Source of the DNA: Actinomadura mexicana
GTDB taxonomy: Bacteria > Actinomycetota > Actinomycetes > Streptosporangiales > Streptosporangiaceae
Assembly: GCF_900188105.1 (NCBI RefSeq)
Contig: NZ_FZNP01000007.1
Location: 400,426 to 464,425 of the forward strand
DNA: 64,000 bases
Direction of reading: 5' to 3'
The notes beneath the pieces are model-generated. The model was not told the DNA's origin, did not search any database, and saw only the letters and a program-made list of their open reading frames with translations. Position 1 is the first letter of the stretch; each line of letters starts with the position of its first letter. This document shows, in pieces, positions 61,677 through 64,000 of this stretch. A program made the translations under genes and the position numbers.

Positions 61677-63788
61677 TCAGTCCGCCGGCGGGCGCTCCTC
61701 GTCGGCCCGCTTCGGCTCCAGGAAGACCGCAGGAGCCTTGGGCGCGCCCTCGTCCGGCGCGTCCCGCACCTCGGGCTCGGCGGGCCTGAACGCGATGTCG
61801 GTCGCCGACGCCTCGACAGAATCCGGCTCCTCCGCCTCAGCGGACTCCTCCGCCGACGCCTCAGCGGGTTCCAGCATTTCCGCCTCAGCAGACTCCTCCG
61901 CCAGCGCCTCAGCGGGTTCCAGCATTTCCGCCTCAGCAGACTCCTCCGCCGGCGCCTCGACGGAATCCGGCTCCTCCGCCCGAGCAGACTCCTCCAACGA
62001 CACCTCGGCGGATTCCTCCGCCCGGATGTCGGCGAAGTCCTCGTCCTCTTCCGTGTCGAGGATCTGGAGGCCTTCGAGCTCGGCGTACCGCTCGGCCGCG
62101 TCGGTGTCCCCGTCGCGGTCGGCCGCGGCGGCCCGCGCGAACCAGTCGGACGCCTCGCCCTCGCGACCCGCCTCGACGAGCGCGTCCGCGTAGGCGTAGA
62201 ACAGCCGCACCGACCACGGCCGGAGCCGCCGGTCGCGCAGCTCCGGAATCTGCAGGGTCACCACGGCCGCGTCGTTCTGGCCCATGTCGCGCCGCACGCC
62301 CGACTCCACGATGCGCAACTCCACGCGCCCCGTCGGGTCGAGCTTCTCCGCCTCCGGCGACTTGATCAGGTCGAGGGCGCGTTCGGGCCGTCCGAGACCG
62401 CGCTCGCAGTCGGCCATGACGGGCAGGTAGGAGTAGTCGCCGGCGCCGAGCCGGCGCGCGGCCCGCAGCTCGGCGAGCGCCTCCGCCCACTCGCCCCCGT
62501 GGTACGCCGCGATCCCGGCGGCCTCCCGCACGATCCCGACGCGGGACGCGAGCCGCCGCGCCGCCTTCGCGTGCCGGTAGGCCTGCTCGGGCTCGTCCTC
62601 GGCGAGGCGGCCCGCCATCACCAGGTGACGGGCGACCTTCGTCGCCAGTTCCTTCGGCAGCGTGCGCAGCTCCTCGCGGGCCTCCGCGTCCAGCTCGTCG
62701 CCGGTGACGTCGTCGGGCAGCAGCGGATCGTCATGCTTCGGCGCCGGACGCTCGCGCTCCTCGTACCGCGCCGGCCGGTCCCGGCGATCGCGAGGCGGCC
62801 CATAGGAGCGTTCGCCGTCCTGAGGGCGCCTCGGCCCGCCGCGCCCCTTGAACGGCTTGTCGCGCTCTCCTGGACGTCCTTCGCGCTGGCCTTCGAACCG
62901 CCGCCCGCCCGGACGACGCTCGTCGCGCTCATCGCGACGGCCCTTGAACGGACGATCCTGCGGACGTCCCGGGGAGCGACGCTCACCCTGGCCGCCACGC
63001 CCTTGGAATCCGCCTGGGCGCCCTTCCCGACGGGGCCCGCCGCCGCCCTGGCCCGCACGAGGCGCACGGTTGTCAGAGGGGCGGCCGTCGCGACGCTCGC
63101 CGCCCTGACCAGAGAAACGCCCCTCCTTGCGGTCGTCACGCGGCCCGGAGAACCGGCCTTCACGACGTTCGCCGCCCTGACCGCCCTCTCTGCGCTCACC
63201 GCGCGGCCCGGAGAACCGGCCTTCACGGCGCTCGCCACCCTGACCAGAGAACCCGCCTTCACGGCGCTTCCTGCCCTGACCAGAGAACCCGCCTTCACGG
63301 CGCTTCCCGCCCTGACCAGAGAACCCGCCTTCCTTGCGCTCGCCCCGCTGGCCGGAGAAACGACTGTCCCTGCGCTCACCGCGCGGCCCGGAAGAACGGC
63401 CTTCCTTTCGCTCGCCGCCCTGGCCGGAGATACGGCCTTCCTTACGCTCGCCGCGCTGGCCGGAGAATCGGTTCTCCGGGCGGCCTTCCCGCGATTCAGG
63501 ACGCCGATCATCGCGGCGATCGTCGGAGCGCTTGAAGGGACGGCCGGGCTTGCGGTCATCGCGCTGTCCACGCGAGTCCCGCTCCTGCCTGCCACCGGGA
63601 CGGCCGCGCCCGCTCTGCGGACTGCCGGCGCGGAACCCCCCGGCGCGGGGGCCACCGCTCTTGCGGGCCCCGGGCCCTCCCTGGCCGCCGCGGGCATCGC
63701 CCCCACGACGGGCCGGCGTGTCCCGTCGACCGTTACCGCCCCGCCGCTCGCGGTTGTCGTCGCTGCGGCCGTCCTCTTCCGCGCTCAT
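61677..63788 (-). CDS. RG-rich, TPR-like protein with acidic tail
   Basis: This 703-residue protein has three sections. The first (about 1-350) is a low-complexity Arg/Gly/Ser region containing some eleven 12-residue units like RREGRFSGQGGE. A folded helical TPR-like domain (about 360-590) runs from KELATKVARHLVMAGRLAED to EGLQILDTEED. A Glu/Ala-rich acidic tail with a 16-residue direct repeat ends the protein. The central domain resembles the conserved M. tuberculosis Rv1691 protein; that resemblance is recalled and not searched. The start is ATG 63788 or GTG 63800. The RG region suggests RNA binding or condensate formation, unproven. It lies directly downstream of the rRNA operon. Confidence 0.85.
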   Translation of the reverse strand: MSAEEDGRSDDNRERRGGNGRRDTPARRGGDARGGQGGPGARKSGGPRAGGFRAGSPQSGRGRPGGRQERDSRGQRDDRKPGRPFKRSDDRRDDRRPESREGRPENRFSGQRGERKEGRISGQGGERKEGRSSGPRGERRDSRFSGQRGERKEGGFSGQGGKRREGGFSGQGRKRREGGFSGQGGERREGRFSGPRGERREGGQGGERREGRFSGPRDDRKEGRFSGQGGERRDGRPSDNRAPRAGQGGGGPRREGRPGGFQGRGGQGERRSPGRPQDRPFKGRRDERDERRPGGRRFEGQREGRPGERDKPFKGRGGPRRPQDGERSYGPPRDRRDRPARYEERERPAPKHDDPLLPDDVTGDELDAEAREELRTLPKELATKVARHLVMAGRLAEDEPEQAYRHAKAARRLASRVGIVREAAGIAAYHGGEWAEALAELRAARRLGAGDYSYLPVMADCERGLGRPERALDLIKSPEAEKLDPTGRVELRIVESGVRRDMGQNDAAVVTLQIPELRDRRLRPWSVRLFYAYADALVEAGREGEASDWFARAAAADRDGDTDAAERYAELEGLQILDTEEDEDFADIRAEESAEVSLEESARAEEPDSVEAPAEESAEAEMLEPAEALAEESAEAEMLEPAEASAEESAEAEEPDSVEASATDIAFRPAEPEVRDAPDEGAPKAPAVFLEPKRADEERPPAD
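61843..61938. repeat. 48-bp direct repeat in the acidic-tail coding region
   Basis: Two near-identical 48-bp units (61843-61890 and 61891-61938, differing at one or two bases), with a further partial copy after them, encode AEESAEAEMLEPAEA repeats. The copies are so similar that they look recently duplicated and able to vary in number. Confidence 0.85.
63077..63482. repeat. 36-bp tandem repeat in the RG-rich coding region
   Basis: Eleven or so 36-bp units encode variants of RREGRFSGQGGE (residues about 107-242 counted from GTG 63800), with one shortened unit. The period is a multiple of three and the frame stays open, so this is a coding repeat. Confidence 0.87.
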
Positions 63789-63858
63789 CACGTCCGTCAC
63801 TGTGCTTGATGGTGGTTCGGTGGACTCTTCAGCCTACTTCGGCGGACCCACGACATGC

Positions 63859-63898
63859 GTCGAGGGCCGCCCCCGCGAATTCCGGGGCGACCCTCGAC
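63859..63898 (-). terminator. rRNA operon terminator hairpin
   Basis: GTCGAGGG (63859-63866) pairs with CCCTCGAC (63891-63898), and the interior adds GC-rich pairs on each side of GAATT. It lies 8 nt past the 5S 3' end and before the RG-rich gene. The T-tract is absent, as is common in actinomycetes. Confidence 0.8.
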
Positions 63899-63906
63899 CA
63901 ATTCAA

Positions 63907-64000
63907 GTCCGGCGGTGTCCTACTCTCCCACACGGTCTCCCATGCAGTACCATCGGCGCTGAAGGGCTTAACTTCCGGGTTCGGGATGGGACCGGGTGTT
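63907..64000 (-). rRNA. rrf: 5S ribosomal RNA (3' portion)
   Basis: The reverse complement reads through conserved 5S segments: CCGAACCCGGAAG, AAGCCCTTCAGCGCCGATGGT, ACTGCATGGGAGACC and GAGTAGGACACCGCCGGA. The 3' end is near 63907; the 5' end lies beyond the window. An rRNA operon is therefore read into the window from the right. Confidence 0.93.

Noticed and set aside
63077..63482. 36-bp periodic repeats, CRISPR-like period
   Set aside because: Units are adjacent without unique spacers, and the period encodes a 12-residue peptide in an open frame.

Overview
The window is very GC-rich chromosomal DNA from a mycothiol-producing, WhiA/RbpA-bearing actinomycete. Gene content and order fit the Streptosporangiales, perhaps Thermomonosporaceae such as Actinomadura; the genus is an inference. 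Markers include RbpA, WhiA, S-(hydroxymethyl)mycothiol dehydrogenase, a mycothiol-dependent isomerase-family protein, the SteA/SteB pair and actinobacterial-type 5S rRNA. Most of the window is conserved core chromosome with small accessory patches. No prophage, insertion sequence, CRISPR array or tRNA was seen.

Layout. 1-3.6 kb: partial EamA exporter, Lrp regulator, and an MFS transporter translationally coupled to a class A beta-lactamase. 4.0-8.0 kb: rbpA, secG, tpiA, pgk and gap, all on the minus strand. 8.2-11.4 kb: three overlapping paralogous membrane proteins of unknown function. 11.5-13.4 kb: a secreted heparinase II/III-like protein. 13.6-18.5 kb: uvrC-rapZ-yvcK-whiA. 18.7-25.7 kb: MscS channel, two Rieske lipoproteins, uvrA, a MDMPI-family protein and a Crp/Fnr regulator. 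25.8-29.6 kb: a giant Crp-HTH/NB-ARC/TPR fusion. 29.9-38.8 kb: metallo-hydrolase, P-loop ATPase, secreted alpha/beta hydrolase, mycothiol-dependent formaldehyde module, lipoprotein, membrane adenylate cyclase, and a divergent HxlR/MFS pair with a large inverted-repeat operator. 38.8-42.3 kb: VWA/MoxR/lipoprotein operon, a probably leaderless small membrane protein, and a convergent intergenic region filled with repeats. 42.3-45.8 kb: two-domain acyl-CoA dehydrogenase and terC behind a yybP-ykoY riboswitch. 45.8-58.0 kb: GT4, MurJ homologue, MraY/WecA-like protein, steB, steA, recN, nadK, tlyA, small protein, HAD phosphatase and TPR protein. This order parallels Rv1691-Rv1698 of M. tuberculosis, recalled and not searched. 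58.1-63.8 kb: DUF1015, metallo-hydrolase, PhoX-like Tat protein and an RG-rich TPR protein. The 3' end of an rRNA operon (5S, minus strand) closes the window.

The most interesting signals are: (i) two copies of a 112-nt element, aligned without gaps, each placed within about 6 nt of a stop codon and joined to a hairpin; (ii) a terC riboswitch whose aptamer strand can instead pair perfectly with the Shine-Dalgarno; (iii) the Crp/STAND/TPR fusion beside a separate Crp paralogue; (iv) a SteA/SteB-linked cluster holding a polyprenyl-phosphate transferase homologue, a MurJ-type flippase and a glycosyltransferase, which looks like a complete lipid-linked glycan route; (v) a 19-bp inverted-repeat operator between hxlR and its MFS target.
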